This document shows positions 37,201 through 49,934 of a stretch of DNA of 64,000 nucleotides, piece after piece. A program made the position numbers and the translations under genes. The notes under the pieces are model-generated. The model saw only the letters and a list, made by a program, of their open reading frames with translations. It searched no databases and had not been told where the DNA came from. Source of the stretch: Pipra filicauda (lineage: Eukaryota; Chordata; Aves; Passeriformes; Pipridae); assembly GCF_003945595.2 (NCBI RefSeq), contig NW_024104525.1, positions 690,983 to 754,982 of the forward strand, written 5' to 3'. How positions within the stretch are numbered: the first letter of the stretch is position 1; every line of letters begins with the position of its first letter.

Positions 37201-38927
37201 CCAGAGGAAAAAAAAAGGGTTAAGAAATTATGGTCTGATTCTAAATGCAAGTTTAAGGTTAAATGGTGACATTAGCCACAGCCTTCAGAAAGAGATAGCC
37301 AGTAATCGGTGTTAGTCTCCATGACACTATGTTGCAAAAATTTCTTTTCAGATACAATTCCTCTGGGAAATTTCTCTTCTGATAAATTGTGGATGAAGCA
37401 ATTTAGTATACTTATAGCACAGGTTTAGTTCAACTAAGCCAGGAAAAAATTATCAAAGCTTGATTCCTCTACTTGTCTCTTGTTCCCAGTCTGAGGTTCA
37501 TCACAGCTTTTCACTTTAAAACTGTTGCAGTCCAAGTCATCATCCCTTCTGGGGGCAATTGAACAAATCTAAAATAAGACAATGTACTAATATTTTTTGC
37601 AACAGCTTTCAAACTGAGAGGAACAACATATTAAATTTCTTGAGGAAAGGAAGTGAGCTCTGTTAAAATAAGGTTAAATGACTGTGTTTTGGGCATTAAT
37701 CTCCTAAAAGCCAGTTTGGCTTACATCCAGTTGGTTTTGTACCATTTTGTACAGGTGACATACTCAGTTCTCTCACATCACAGAGGTAAATCAAAGCCAA
37801 AACAGTACTTACAGAAGACTTTTGATTTTGCCTTGTCATGTTCTTTTATTTCTTTGTCATTGCAAAACTTTGTCCTAATCTTTCATGAGAGCCTATAACC
37901 TCCCAGTTCCTTTTTTGACACCATAGCTATTTTTCTGCCAATGAAGTTTAATATTCATAGCTACTGGAGCTTCAAAGTCGTCAGTTGACAAGCTGGTGTT
38001 TGAGATATATATGTGAACTGCAAGCAGGGAAAAAGCTCTTAGTTCAAAGGAAATAGAAAATAAATGTTCTGTTAATCGAGAATGATTTAAAAAGCAACCT
38101 CTGCATATTTAAAATAATAGAATCATCCTGTTATAGCGGCAACCATGTCAATCCAAAGTGCTTTGATTTGTTTTCATTAAACAAATGCACTTTGTCTCAT
38201 TGATTAAGTACTATAAAATATTAAAAAAAACCAAACAAAGTAGTTTTGCATCTTTTATTTGAAATTAAAGACAGTTTTTAATAGACTATGTAGAAATGTC
38301 ATAAAGATTCAGGTGAAAAATTCCACTTATACTGATGCATACTGACATTTTAAGTCATGAAAAGGTATTGAAATGGCAGAATTAACTTTTAAAAAGTGCA
38401 CAAACATTCTCTAAAAATGATGATGGTTGTTTGCTTGTATAAAACATAACAATCTTGTTTTGCTGAGCAAGCTGGCAATACCCCATAATATGGTATGAAA
38501 GACTGAAAGTTCACTGAACAATCATACCCTCCCATTTCACATCCACTGTCTCCCTTGCACACCTCTTGCAATCACATTGTTGGTCTTCACCACATGGGCA
38601 GCAGTTCTCTGTTAGAGGATAGTAGATAAGGTTAAGTCACATTCTCTTTCTACAAACAGGGGTTTTTTGAGACATAAAATTCCTTAAAACAGAATACACA
38701 GTCATTTTTCTTCCTGATAATAGTGTAGAACACAGATCATTTGATCTCTTCTTCCTCATGAAAGAAAGGAAGAGAACTGCTAAGTAACTACAAAATGGTC
38801 AGTTATTTGATTAGCAGTATTCAAATAATAAGATCGTTTGAAGGATCTGTTCAAACCTCAAATTTCCTTACATCTTCCCCCTTCTGCTGAACTTCAGAAA
38901 ATGCTTTAGTATTTTGGCCAGGACTAT

Positions 38928-38970
38928 TTTTTACCTTTTTTTTTACTTTTTTTTTTTTTTTTTTTTTTTA
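38928..38970. repeat. Long poly(T) run
   Basis: About 40 nearly uninterrupted T residues, broken by ACC and AC. Could be the complement of a poly(A) tail, but the sequence to its left is not recognisable as a retrocopy. Confidence 0.85.
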
Positions 38971-39524
38971 AGCAGGATTGAGTTGGTTGAAGCTTTTGTG
39001 TCTCCTATGAAGTAAGTAAGCATCCTAATAAAAAGGAAAAAAGGACCATTATTCCTTCTCTGGAAGATTGCAAATCATGTAAAGTTGCTAGGTTGTTTTC
39101 AATCAAAATTTATCAAAATCAATAATAGATATTTTGTGACAATAAAACTTTCTTGAGCAAATATGTCACTAAAAGAATTAAAAAAACCAAATAACTTAAT
39201 GAATAACTTTCCAAATGGCTGCATTTGCAGGAAAGGGAGATTGCCAATCTGAAATGATACCATAATTTATAAACAAAACTAGATAAGTTAATATCATAAG
39301 GTCACTGATTAGATTTTTCAGACCATATTGTGTACAGATTAAGGAAGGATACCACACAGAAGTCCAGCTGACACAGATCCTTTGATATTTCAAATTTCTA
39401 CTAAGGAAACTAATGTTGTTATTATACTGCCATTAAGATTAATGTATTTCCCTTAAATTATTTTAATCTTCTTTTTCCTAGCTCTTTCAATGTTCGTAGG
39501 ATGTGCCCTGGGTTAAGTTTTTTA

Positions 39525-39566
39525 TGTTTGTTTGTTTGTTTGCTTGCTTGCTTGTTTGTTTATTTC
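39525..39566. repeat. (TTTG)n/(TTGC)n simple repeat
   Basis: Compound tetranucleotide array: TTTG units, then three TTGC units, then TTTG/TTTA. The central variant expansion is characteristic of a slippage-prone array. Confidence 0.9.
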
Positions 39567-40675
39567 TTCATATTATATGCACTAGAATTCTGGAAATTCT
39601 AAGAAAGTCCCAGAAAATGAACAAAACTGGAAAAACTGTTATTTTGGGGTCATGCACTTCCCCTATTACACTTTTCTCATTCTGTGACAGATAAAACAAA
39701 TTTGCGTCTTTCTTTACCATTGCTGAATGAGAGAAATAGGTTAATAGTTTAAAAACATCAGTGTCACAGAAATATTTTTGACAACTGCATGGCTACTTAT
39801 GGTTTAACTAATGGTATTAAGGGACTTTATTCATGCTTTCATTTAAATTGTTCTTTATTTCAGTAATCATTATAAACACTAAGGGAATAAATAAAAACAG
39901 AGTATAAATAGTGATCTTAGTAATTTATATTTCATGGCAACATTCCAGTTAGATAAATGTATAGACAAACTCCACAGTATACACCTATCTGAAGTATATC
40001 AGTAGCTAGATACACATATGGAACTGTTAACACAGACTTCTTTCCCATGGAAAATTTCAGCAGTTCCAGAATTACATCTGGAGAGAGCAGCCACTCTGCT
40101 TAACATCAAGGACTCAGTTTGTCTCAGAGATATATTTTCCTCTTTTTTAGATTGGATCAAAACCTCACTTGAGGACCATCAACAGTCAGTTCTTCTAGGG
40201 TATGATCACTTCAGCATTTTTCTCTTTTTCCCTGTAAGGATATTTCTCATCACCCATGATTTTCACTTTTACTCCTGTTGGGCATCCTTGACTTTTTTTC
40301 CCTTTTAGCTCATGTATCCCATAGACATCTGAACACCAGAAGTTCTTTTACCATAATCTCTTTATCCAATAATTTTTTTCTACAGTCCCTTTCTTTTCTG
40401 CTTTGTCTCTCACAATATCTGCTATTGACTCCAGGGACATGACTGTCAAGTCCTGTAATAAATTCAAAACATGGCTTCAAAGAATACTTCTGTTAATTCC
40501 TTTCATCTCACTTTTACGTGAGATGAGTCTCTTCCTCTTCACTGGCATATATTCAAGAGACTTGTCCAGACCTCCAATACTGTTCAAAATTCTACTTGTC
40601 TTAGCTTTCCAAGCTCTTATCTTGTACCACATCACTACTGTGCCAAGGATGATGTTTCATCAATGATGCCTAAAA

Positions 40676-41038
40676 TGTTGCTAAAGAAAAAAAACAAACC
40701 TCCGGAGCAGTTAATTGAGGGTGAGATAAGAAAAGGGTTTAATTTGTGCCTATGCATAGATGTTACAGGATGCATGTGCCGGCTGTGCCTGAGATGTCAC
40801 GTTTTATAATACTATCTGTCCAATCCCGAGTGTTTCCACCCTGTAGCCTTTGCTCTGGTCCGCCCTGGGCCCACCCCCTGGGAATTGGGTCTGGGGATTT
40901 TTTGGGACCACTTCTTCATCACCATCACCATCTTCACAAAGGGTACATGGTCACCCAGTTCTTTACTGTTTTCTTGTGGTTCGGGCCAGGATTAGATGTC
41001 CTCGAGCAGAAGAGGCCTGCCTTGACAAAAGACTAAAC
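40676..41038 (-). mobile_element. Candidate LTR on the minus strand
   Basis: A GC-rich island in AT-rich DNA. On the minus strand it reads TGTCAAGGCAGGCC near the start, has a TATA-like GTATTATAAAACGTGAC about two-thirds along, and then an ATTAAACCC...CTTATCTCACCC polyadenylation-like region before ending near TTTAGCAACA. The order promoter, polyadenylation region, CA end is LTR-like. Length is about 360 bp. I do not recognise the family and find no clean target-site duplication, so both edges are approximate. The alternative is an unrecognised non-LTR repeat or a small CpG-poor single-copy segment. Confidence 0.45.
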
Positions 41039-42938
41039 ATTTTCTACTGAATTCAGGGGTAGAATTGATATGGGGATCATGGAATGGGGTAAGAGGGTTC
41101 AGGAATGTGTAAACTACTTGTGCTAAAGGGTGAGGAATAAAATATAGCTGTTTCTAAAATCTACTATAATTACATAAAAAGCAACAACCGAACCTAACAT
41201 TGTTCACAATAAAAAGATAGAACTTTGAGCAGTAAGAAACTATTTTAGCTCATTTCTCTCATTGGAATCTGTTAGAATTATTCGAAAGAAGTGAAAAAAC
41301 TCAGGAAAAAAAAAATTCAGGATATATTCATCACTGTGGCCTTCAACTTAGTTGACTAGACTATGCAGTTCAAGAAAAACAAAGCTTTTCTTTTTTCAAT
41401 GAGTGAAATATCTAACCTAACCCTGCGTCAATGTTTGTCCTTGTGTAAAGAGTTGCTGACAGACAACAGATGTATTTTATTTTATATACAACAAAGAGAA
41501 CGAATTTTTGTTGGTAAACAAGATAATATAGATATAATTTTCAAAATAAGAGTAGAAATAGTATGCATAAATACACTATTTCTGCAAAACAAGAGCTTGT
41601 TAGAGAGAAGTATTAGAGTGTGGTAAAAACTGTGATTCTCAGACTTTGTTAAGAGAGCTAAGCTTGACATTCTTACTGGGAAGCTGATACATGTGCTGTT
41701 GAAAGTGGTAATTGCATCTTGCATAGAAGCTTTATGTAGCACATTTTCCCATGTTCATATTCCAGCTAAACAGAGGTAGCCTCTGCAGTGGCTGGGTCCT
41801 TTTACCCACTTGGAGATTTTATACTGTGATCCATTCAATGGCCATTGTTTCAATGGTCCAGAATACTTAAAAGTCACTCTAGGTAACAGTAAACCCTGAA
41901 AGATGGGGAAAACAACATCAGCAAAAGCCCCAACACCAACATAAGTTAGGTATCAGCAGCTCTCTGCTTATAGAATATATAGAGATAAAAGATTACAAGC
42001 TTTTTTCCAAACCAGTAATAAAACATTGTCCTACAAGTTTCTTTAATTTAAATAGATATTTCTTGTTTTAAATAAAAATACTATGCTTGAATTGACTGTT
42101 TGTATGCTGTTTAGAATATGAAGTCAAATGGTACAAAATGGATACATGTTATTAGAATATTAGCTTCACTGTTCTTTAAGACAGTTTAAAATTGCATAGC
42201 TTGAAACACTATTTTTTTATATTTTAATGACAGATGTTATTATATAAAACCCATGAAGACAGTCATTAATACCAATTGCTCTTCTTTGACAGATGGAGTT
42301 AAAAGTTTTATTTAAAAATACTGGACTTGGGCTTAAGTTTTGCAATAACGAAGAATGTGATTAGGCTTAGTCTAAAAATGCTATTATCTGTAATAGCGTG
42401 TGTCAACTGTTAAATTACATTATGTTGCATCATCTGTAATAAGCTACATTAGATGTTTTTCTCTCTCATTACCTGCCTACATAAAGTATTCAACACAAAA
42501 ATAGCTGAATTCAATCATTATGTTTTAAACTATAATGCAATAATAGTGACTATACATTTAAAGTCACAACTTTTCTGGTGAAACCTTGTTACTAATTAAT
42601 CACTGATCAAAATTTTATTGTAGTGACTATTTTTTCAGTTTTATGTTAGTGACTGTCTAACATTGGTAACTAATCCAGGTCCAGTTATGGACTTAGATCC
42701 CATTGTATTAAAATCTGCATGCAAACAGAAGAAAAACTGCGTATATTTCAGAAAACTTAAAATTTAAGAGTATTATTAAACTTAGTTACCTCTATCTGTC
42801 TAAAGTTAGACTCCTAGGTTAAGCTTTGCTGTGTATGCCAAGCTAAGCTCCCTCTGTCAACTCTGGAATATGATGCAACATTACTGACAGATATCTCTCT
42901 CAACTAGAAAGGAAGCAGACTTACTTAGAAGAGGTGTG
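41039..42938. other. AT-rich non-coding sequence
   Basis: No gene or recognisable repeat. The overlapping 87- and 86-codon frames on opposite strands at 41363-41742 are mutual shadows with no domain. Confidence 0.6.
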
Positions 42939-44037
42939 TGTTGGGTTTGTGTTGCCAGGTTTTGGTAGCAGGGGCTGGGCTACAGGAGTGGCTTCTGTGA
43001 GAAGTTGCAGAAGCTCCCCCCATGTCCTGTAGAGCCAATGCCAGCTGGCTCCAGGACAGACCTGCCACTGGCCAAGGCTGAGCAAATCAGGAATGATAGT
43101 AATGCCTCCATGATAACATACTTAAGAAGGAAAAAAAAGTTATTGCACAGATGTAACTGCAGCCAGAGAAAAGCAGATTGAGAACATGTGAACAACTGCA
43201 GACACCAAGGTCAGTGGAAAAGGAGGGGCAGGAGGTGTTCCAGGTGCCAGAGCTGAGGCCCCTGCAGCCCATGGTGCAGACCATGGTGGAGTAGCTGTGT
43301 CCCTGCAGCCTACAGAGGGCCAAGGGGATGCAGAGATCCACCTGCAGCTCATGGAGTAGTCCACACCAGAGCAGATGGATGACTGAAGGAGCCTGTGACC
43401 CTCTGGGAGGCCCGTGTTGGAGCAGGGTTGTGGAATGGACCTGCTGACCCATGGAGAGGGGAGCCCACACTGGATCAGGTTTTCCTGGTAGGACTTTTGG
43501 CCCTGTGGGGGACCCACACTGGAGCAACCTGTGCCTGAAGGACTGCACCTGTGGAAAAGTGGCCCACGTTGCAGCGCTTTTTGAAGAACTGTTGCCTGTG
43601 AGATGTACTCAGGTTGGAGAAGTTCTTGGAGGGCTGTCTCCTGTGGGAGGCACCTCACGGGGAGCAGGGGAAGGACTCCTCTCCCTGAGCAGCAGCAGAG
43701 ACAATCTGTGATGGACTGACCAGAACCCCCATTCCCTGTCTCCCTGTGCCATTGGAGGGGAGAAGGTAAAACTTGGTACAGAGGATGGGGTGGGGGAAGG
43801 TGTTTTTAAGATTTATTTTATTTCTCATTATCCTGCTCTGATTCTGTCGGTAATAAATTTAATTAATATTCCCACTTGGAGTCTGTTTTGCCCATGATGT
43901 TGATCAGTGAGGGACCTCTCCCTGTCTTTATCTTAACTCATAAAGCCTACATTATATTTTCTCTCCTCTGTCCCGTTGTACAGGGAAGTGATAGAGTGGC
44001 TTTGGTGGGTACCTGGTATCCAGCCAAAATACCATCA
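42939..44037 (+). mobile_element. Long LTR of an avian ERVL-like family with internal tandem array
   Basis: The plus-strand element starts TGTTGGGTTTGTGTTGCCAGG, runs through CAGACACCAAGGTCAGTGGAAA, and has a TACTTAAGAAGG promoter-like block. It ends near TTTGGTGGGTACCTGGTATCCAGCC. These blocks are those of a roughly 1.1-kb avian ERVL-like LTR. In the middle are about seven degenerate units of 44-55 bp, each with CCCACACTGGAGCAG-like and CCTGTGGGAGG-like words. A TCGGTAATAAATTTAATTAAT segment at about 43846 supplies the polyadenylation signal. The final bases CCATCA are worn, and the flanking pentamers GTGTG/GCTTG agree at only three of five positions. Open frames up to 172 codons on the minus strand arise from the GC-rich array and are not genes. 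No internal viral region remains. Confidence 0.85.
43360..43665 (+). repeat. Degenerate ~50-bp tandem array inside the LTR
   Basis: The word CCACRYTGGAGCAG and its variants recur at about 43362, 43411, 43466, 43515, 43565, 43609 and 43655, giving spacings of 49, 55, 49, 50, 44 and 46 bases. Between them lies a CCTGTGGGAGG-like word. The array gives the LTR its extra length and high GC. Confidence 0.8.
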
Positions 44038-47000
44038 GCTTGTTATTTTTTCCTAAGCATCATAGCAAAAGGGAGGTGTCAGCAAAAACCATGTGTGTTT
44101 TGGGCACACTTTTGTGAAATAGCAACGATGAATAGGAGTGGCAAGGGACCAGTCATAAAGAATTACTTATGCTCTTGTTACATTTCTAATTATTAGAATC
44201 AGGAGTCAGCCCTTCAGTACTCATAAGGAAGAAAGCAAGAGTTTGTGAAAGGTCTTGAAAGGTAAAATATATCATTTATGCTTGACTCAGTATAGGCACC
44301 AGTGAAGAAACATAGAAGAGTGGATAGTCAGAAGTCAATATGAGAAAATTTTATTTACAATAGCATTCTTAACAAATAAAAGTAAAACAATATAAATTTT
44401 TCAAGTAAAAAAAGAGAGGACTCAATAATCAAAGATGCTGGACTAGACTTCAGGCATGTGGATTCTCCTTGGACATGTTGGACAATAAGAATCTGTAAGA
44501 CTAAAATTTAACCTGGGCATGGGAGAGCTAACATTAACTAGAAAATTATAGTTTTAAGTGACATTCAGTGGGGAATTAATTTACCTGGCTGTAAACTTTA
44601 TAAACACTTGCATATGGATGGGTTTCCTTATTTGGTAACAGTAACAGGCACTATTAGAACATAATTCATCTCACCTTAAAAGAAGAAAACAAGTGACGTA
44701 GCTTAAAGAGAAGACTAAAAACTCTGAGTCTGAGCTGACAGCTAAATATTTGTATGAAATGTCAAGAGACGGGTGAAAGTTTTAGAAGTCAACATCTCTG
44801 GGCTAGAAAAACAAGCCAATGTAAAAAAAAAAAAAAAAATCAGAGGCACCTTTTAGAATACTTCCTTGAAATTTATTAAGAGGCAAAGCAAGTTTTCTCC
44901 TATGTGCCAGTTTTGTTTCACCAGGATAACCACAGGCTATATGGGCCATGCACCTCCCATCATTACACTGTGTGCCTCCATATGGAAGAGAAGAGTTCCA
45001 GAGAGCTTTTATTTCAAACAACAAAGCAAGATGACTCTCATTTTCGCTTCCCTTACATGTTATGTAAAGACTGTAGATGACCTTCCCTATTTTTTGCAGA
45101 GTTTATTATTTAACTTATTATTATAAGTTAAATAATAACTTATTATTTAACTTATTTCCTTGTATGGTAGTAGAAAGATTTAGTCTAAGCTATCAGCACT
45201 TTCAAGACTGTGATCTAAAAGTAATTTGCTACATCTGAAGTCAACAAGAGTTTTGATAACAGAGAATAGTTCATGTTTAAAAATATCAAACCGATTACCA
45301 GAAATGTTTATTGTAAGGCTCTACTCCCATATTTTGAATATATTAGCAATGCATTTTAGATTTATAAAGTCAGATACATAGGTACATCAACACAATGCCA
45401 GAAAAATAAAAAATATTTCTTAGTTTTAAAACAGTGCCAGATTTACTCCTTAGCTAAATTGTTGTCTGAATTTGGCTTTTTTTTCAGCAATCTACATTAG
45501 TTTCTATATAGAAAAATTGTGCTCCATAACATAAAGATACTACACATATATTAAGAGTTAATCTAAACAGATTTTGAAACAAAGATCAATAGCTAACTAT
45601 GCAAGAAACTCATTTTCAAAAGAAACAAAAAATATAACAAGACTGTGTGTCAGTCAACATGGAATGCCAATTTAGTGTCTCAACAGTAAGTTTAATGGAA
45701 GTCTAATCCAAAAGAGAAGAAAGGTAAGAAGCTTAACCTTACTGGAGGGTTGCTGTGATAAATACAAGGGGAACAGAGTCTCCTCTGCAGTTATTCCAGC
45801 TGGGCTCAGAGTACCAGAAAGGAATGTTGCACTCCTCTACACTTTAAAATATTTTTATTTTCTTGCTAGATTTTTCATAATTAAAAAAAAGAAAATGTTC
45901 AGTTTTAATTTAGATTTGCTTTCTAATAGCCTAATTAGGCATTTAACTATGATTAGTGTCAGATTTGTGCAAATAAAGGCTTGTTAGAGAGTTAATTCAA
46001 TACAGTGAATTTAATAAATTAGTAGTTTCTTTTTTTCTCTCTCTTGGAAAATAAATAAAACAGTAAACACATTTAAAAGTCTAAAGTTCTCCTAAAATTC
46101 TCTCAACTCACTCCTAAATTTGTAGCTGTTAAGTTGGAACCCGGCATTTTCCAAATGATAACACTTGACCTTAAATCTGAACATGCCACAACTTCATTAT
46201 GACTGGGAGTGAGCAAAAGACAAGGAACAATGTAGACAAAAAGCTTAGAGGAGATAACTAAACAGGGACAATGAAGGAGAACAGAACAGAACAGTGGGTT
46301 GAATGTGACAGAACAAAGAGAAAGAGGGCACTGCTCTTGCCTGCAATGAGAGATATATAGATCATTATTTTTGAAAGAGGGTGAAAAAGAGGGCAAAAGA
46401 AAGTCCTAGAGGAGACAAAATGAAAGAAAGCAGTAAGTAAGTACAAAGTATGGGAGGGATTGGAAACCTGAAAAGTCATTAAAGTCCAAATTTCCCCTTC
46501 ATAATAAATAAATTTTAAAAAGGCACTGAATTTATCAGTACAATTTAAAACTCATATATACATCTGTGTTAGTAGTCCTGAGATTGTTCACTAACAGAGG
46601 CTGTGTGACGTGGATTGGCTCATATCCATTCTTTGAAGTGCCCTTATCCTCTGAGATAGAGCGGCAACATCAAAATTGCCTATTAAGAATGTTTCCTTAC
46701 TCATGCTCCCTCCTCAATGGTGCCTGAAAATAATGAAGAGTGTTTTTATGGGCTGAAATGATTCTACAGAACTTCATAATAATTTAGCAATAAACGTGAT
46801 AGCATACCCATGTCCAGTAATGTTCTTTGGTATTGTTTAATTAACCAGCACAAGTTCAGCTAGAAAATCTATGAAATTCTCTCTATGATGAATCTGCCAT
46901 GAGGTAGAGATTTTCAGCTGTGATACAGTGACCCATCTGAACAGGTAAATTAGGTAGATCCAATGCTATTGCTAATCTCGGTAATTTCATGAATAGGTCT

Positions 47001-49507
47001 ATATGATGAAATTTTTAAAAGCTAAGATTTGTATTCTACCATGAATTGCAAAGTTTACACAATTAATATTTTTCTGAATAAGAAGAGAAAAATATATTTT
47101 TCCCCATATTTTGAACTAAATTTATCTTAGGAACAAAATTACTATGACCTCAACCTCTGTCCTAGGGAAATATACAGTTTTTCGTATTCTGTCAAAATAG
47201 TGAAAAGTAAAACACCTAAAGAAGCTAAATTGTGGAAAACTTTAAGAAAATATGTGACAAAATAAAACCAGGGTTTCCATCTTTCTTTCTCATTAAATGA
47301 GACTAACTTCACCTATGTCTCATCAAAATATACAGTGACATAAGTGAAATTAGATACAAATCCATTAATTCCCTGCATTACAGAACTCTACAAGAAGTTC
47401 TAAGCAGCAATTTCTCTTGTCTGGGCAGATGCTGCACGGATTTCCCTAGAGATCTGTGTTAGTGTGCCTTGAAAATTGTTTCTGTATACGACTGAGTATT
47501 GCCTATATCAAAGTTACATGTCTTCAGGTTCAAAAGACACGCAGGTTCTAAAGATAGTCACTTCTCTATTTTTTAAATTATTTCTTCTAGTAGTTTTCTC
47601 CAGTAGGGTCCTCCAGCAGCATAAAACTTCAACCAGACTACATAATAGATAATTTAAGGGCACAAAGGAGTAAATATTTCAGAAGTAGAAACTGAATGAT
47701 TTTTCTCTTTCAGAGACTACATAAAAACTGAGTTATTTGAATAAGTAGTAATTAATCAAATTAATTAACAGTATATTTTCTAATTTAAAAACTGAAACAG
47801 GAAATAACCAACAAAATTATGCAAAATTTAAAGGAAGCAAAAGATGTTTTAAGAATATTGTCGGTGAAAGAACAAAAGGAAACTTTCCAAATGACAGAAA
47901 CCAAGCAAATAAGGCAAAGTCCCTACTTTCATCATTTCCATTTCAGACACCTTTTCATGTTAGATATTTTCCAGTTACTCACACTCTGGAATTTATTCTT
48001 GTGTGTATAGAAACTGGATGCATATTTTTACTTGAGTCTGATTTTCGTACTTCTGGGCCACTGCACATCAGGATTTTTCATGCCTTTCTACAGCCATCAT
48101 AAGATAGATGAGATATGATTAAGTAAACTCAAGGTGAAGACTTAGATTAAAATTCTCAAAAGGGTTAAAAACTGTTCTTGTCACCCAGGTTTAGAGAGAT
48201 AGCTCTGACAGCACCAAATTCTGCATAAGGGAACTCTTTAGTGCAAACTCAACTGTCACTACCTGTTCAGCCACTACCATGCTGTTGTAAACTTTCGCTT
48301 TCCATTCAATATCTAAACTGGCAGATGAAAAAAACCCCTCTGATTCAGATTTTACAATAAGATAATGGAATTTCAAAGCACAACACAACCAACTTAGTTT
48401 CAGATGACAGCCCCTGCTGTGGGAGCTATGTGCAAGAAGTTGTACACAGAATGAAAAACAAAAGTTAAATCTCTTTAAATTCTAATATGTTGTTTCCCCC
48501 TAGACTTCTGACCCCTAAGACTGCTTTCTGCTAAAAACAGCCTGAGAACATTGATATACATGTTACAGCCTGATGGGATAGAGAGGACGTGACCATTTCC
48601 ATAGAAGCAGCCCATATCAAAAGCAAATAACAGCCAAAGGTTTATGATATATGTAGGCCATCAACAAAAAATCCAATACAATCAACAATTCTAGAGTTGG
48701 TACAAGTTGAATATTGCCTTAACAGGCTCAAGAGAGAGGCCTAGTTTCAGTGTCTCAATACCGATGTGAGAAATTAAGGATACGGGTACATTTGAGCTGC
48801 TGTGACGACCACAACGTGTGGTGCTAATACTAACAAAAGTTAATATGGATATGCATAACAGTTCACCACTGCAACACACAACCCCTCTGTCTGCTTTCAC
48901 AAACCATGAAGACCTCTATAAAATAGGTAAAGAAGAGAGGGGTCTTGCACAACTTTTGTCTATATTAGTTAATTAATAATTAAAGGACTGTATGTTTCTA
49001 CACCTTTCCAGTCAGCACTTTTAATAGAGGAAAGATCGGATCATCAAAATTGTAGGTATGTGGGTACCAGAAATGAGGACATCAACATATATCTCCGGGA
49101 GAAAGCTTCTCTAAACTGTAAATGGTTGCATCTGTGATGCATTTAAAATTATTCTAATGAAAGAGATAATTACATTTTTTTCATTTTGTTATGACTGAAC
49201 AAACTACTGTAGATGAGCAAAAACCTCACATACATGCTATGACTTCAAAATATCTGCATATGTGCTTCAAATTCAGAGCTAGCTATTAATTGGCACTGCT
49301 TCAGTGAAGACAGTGTTGAAGTCTCAGACCTATTGCAGTAAATGTTAGCTCTCGACGTTTGCTAACTCATCCACAAAGCTGAATATCTGCATACCAGTGT
49401 TAATGTAGCTCTTAGCAAATCATTATAACAAACCAACAAGCAATATATAAGAAACCTGACAAGATCAGCTTTGCTTTTGTCATCATTTAGGAATAGTATT
49501 CTCCAAT
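44038..49507. other. AT-rich non-coding sequence (5.5 kb)
   Basis: No gene. It contains a poly(A) at 44823-44839 and an AT-rich three-copy palindromic structure at 45103-45155 (listed). Frames such as 46103-46396 (97 codons, minus) have no recognisable domain. Confidence 0.55.
45103..45155. repeat. AT-rich inverted repeat plus a third direct copy
   Basis: The 16-mer TTATTATTTAACTTAT (45103-45118) is followed after a 4-base loop by its exact reverse complement (45123-45138). After a single C comes an exact direct copy of the first arm (45140-45155). The middle copy can pair with either neighbour, so two alternative hairpins are possible. Confidence 0.95.
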
Positions 49508-49934
49508 TTAGTGCCTCCACTAAAACCTACTCTCTCGTTCCCTCCTGACCCTTCCCCCTCCTCCCTGTAGGTGGCTGGAGAGGAGAATTGAAGGCATAAA
49601 AGATAAAGCTTGTGGGTTGAGACAAGAACAATTTACTGAAAACAGCAATGAGATAAGAAAGGAACAGTAACAGCAACAGCAACAATTTTAATAAAAAAAG
49701 TGTACAGAAGAGGGAGTGATTCACATCCAAAATGCTCTCTGTGGAACTCACAACCTGACTGCAGCCATGCTGTCCTGACCAGAAGAGAGCCCTTCCTTCT
49801 GGAAAGAGACTCCCTTCCCTCTGCTCCCTCACTCAGGCAGGGATGTGGGGGGTATAGAATAACCTTTGTGTCCTACCCATGGCCCCTCCCGGCTACTGCA
49901 AAAAACTAACCCTGTCTTAGCTGTAACTGTAACA
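49508..49934 (-). mobile_element. Solo LTR, avian ERVL-type, degraded ends
   Basis: Minus-strand LTR. The plus-strand right end, CCCTGTCTTAGCTGTAACTGTAACA, is a worn complement of the family start TGTCCTGGTTTCAGC. Internal blocks GGCTGGAGAGGAGAATTG, GGGTTGAGACAAGAACAATTTACTG and CTCCCGGCTACTGCAAAAAACTAACCC match the LTR at 891-1353 almost word for word, and match the complement of 30837-31327. The left edge is uncertain: the TGTTGTGGTTTAACCCC terminus is not clear, and the recognisable part starts between 49508 and 49545. No target-site duplication can be assigned. The 101-codon minus-strand frame within it is chance. Confidence 0.8.

Larger units (their letters stand above)
34291..40675. other. 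AT-rich non-coding sequence (6.4 kb)
   Basis: No gene, RNA or clear transposon. It contains a dense TA/CATA stretch at about 34470-34545, a long poly(T) at about 38925-38970 and a (TTTG/TTGC)n run at about 39525-39566. Frames of 60-96 codons lack domains. Confidence 0.55.

Noticed and set aside
43087..43658. Two long minus-strand frames of 153 and 172 codons
   Set aside because: They lie antisense across the GC-rich tandem array of an LTR. The repeats create open frames in more than one phase, and the sequence is the LTR itself.
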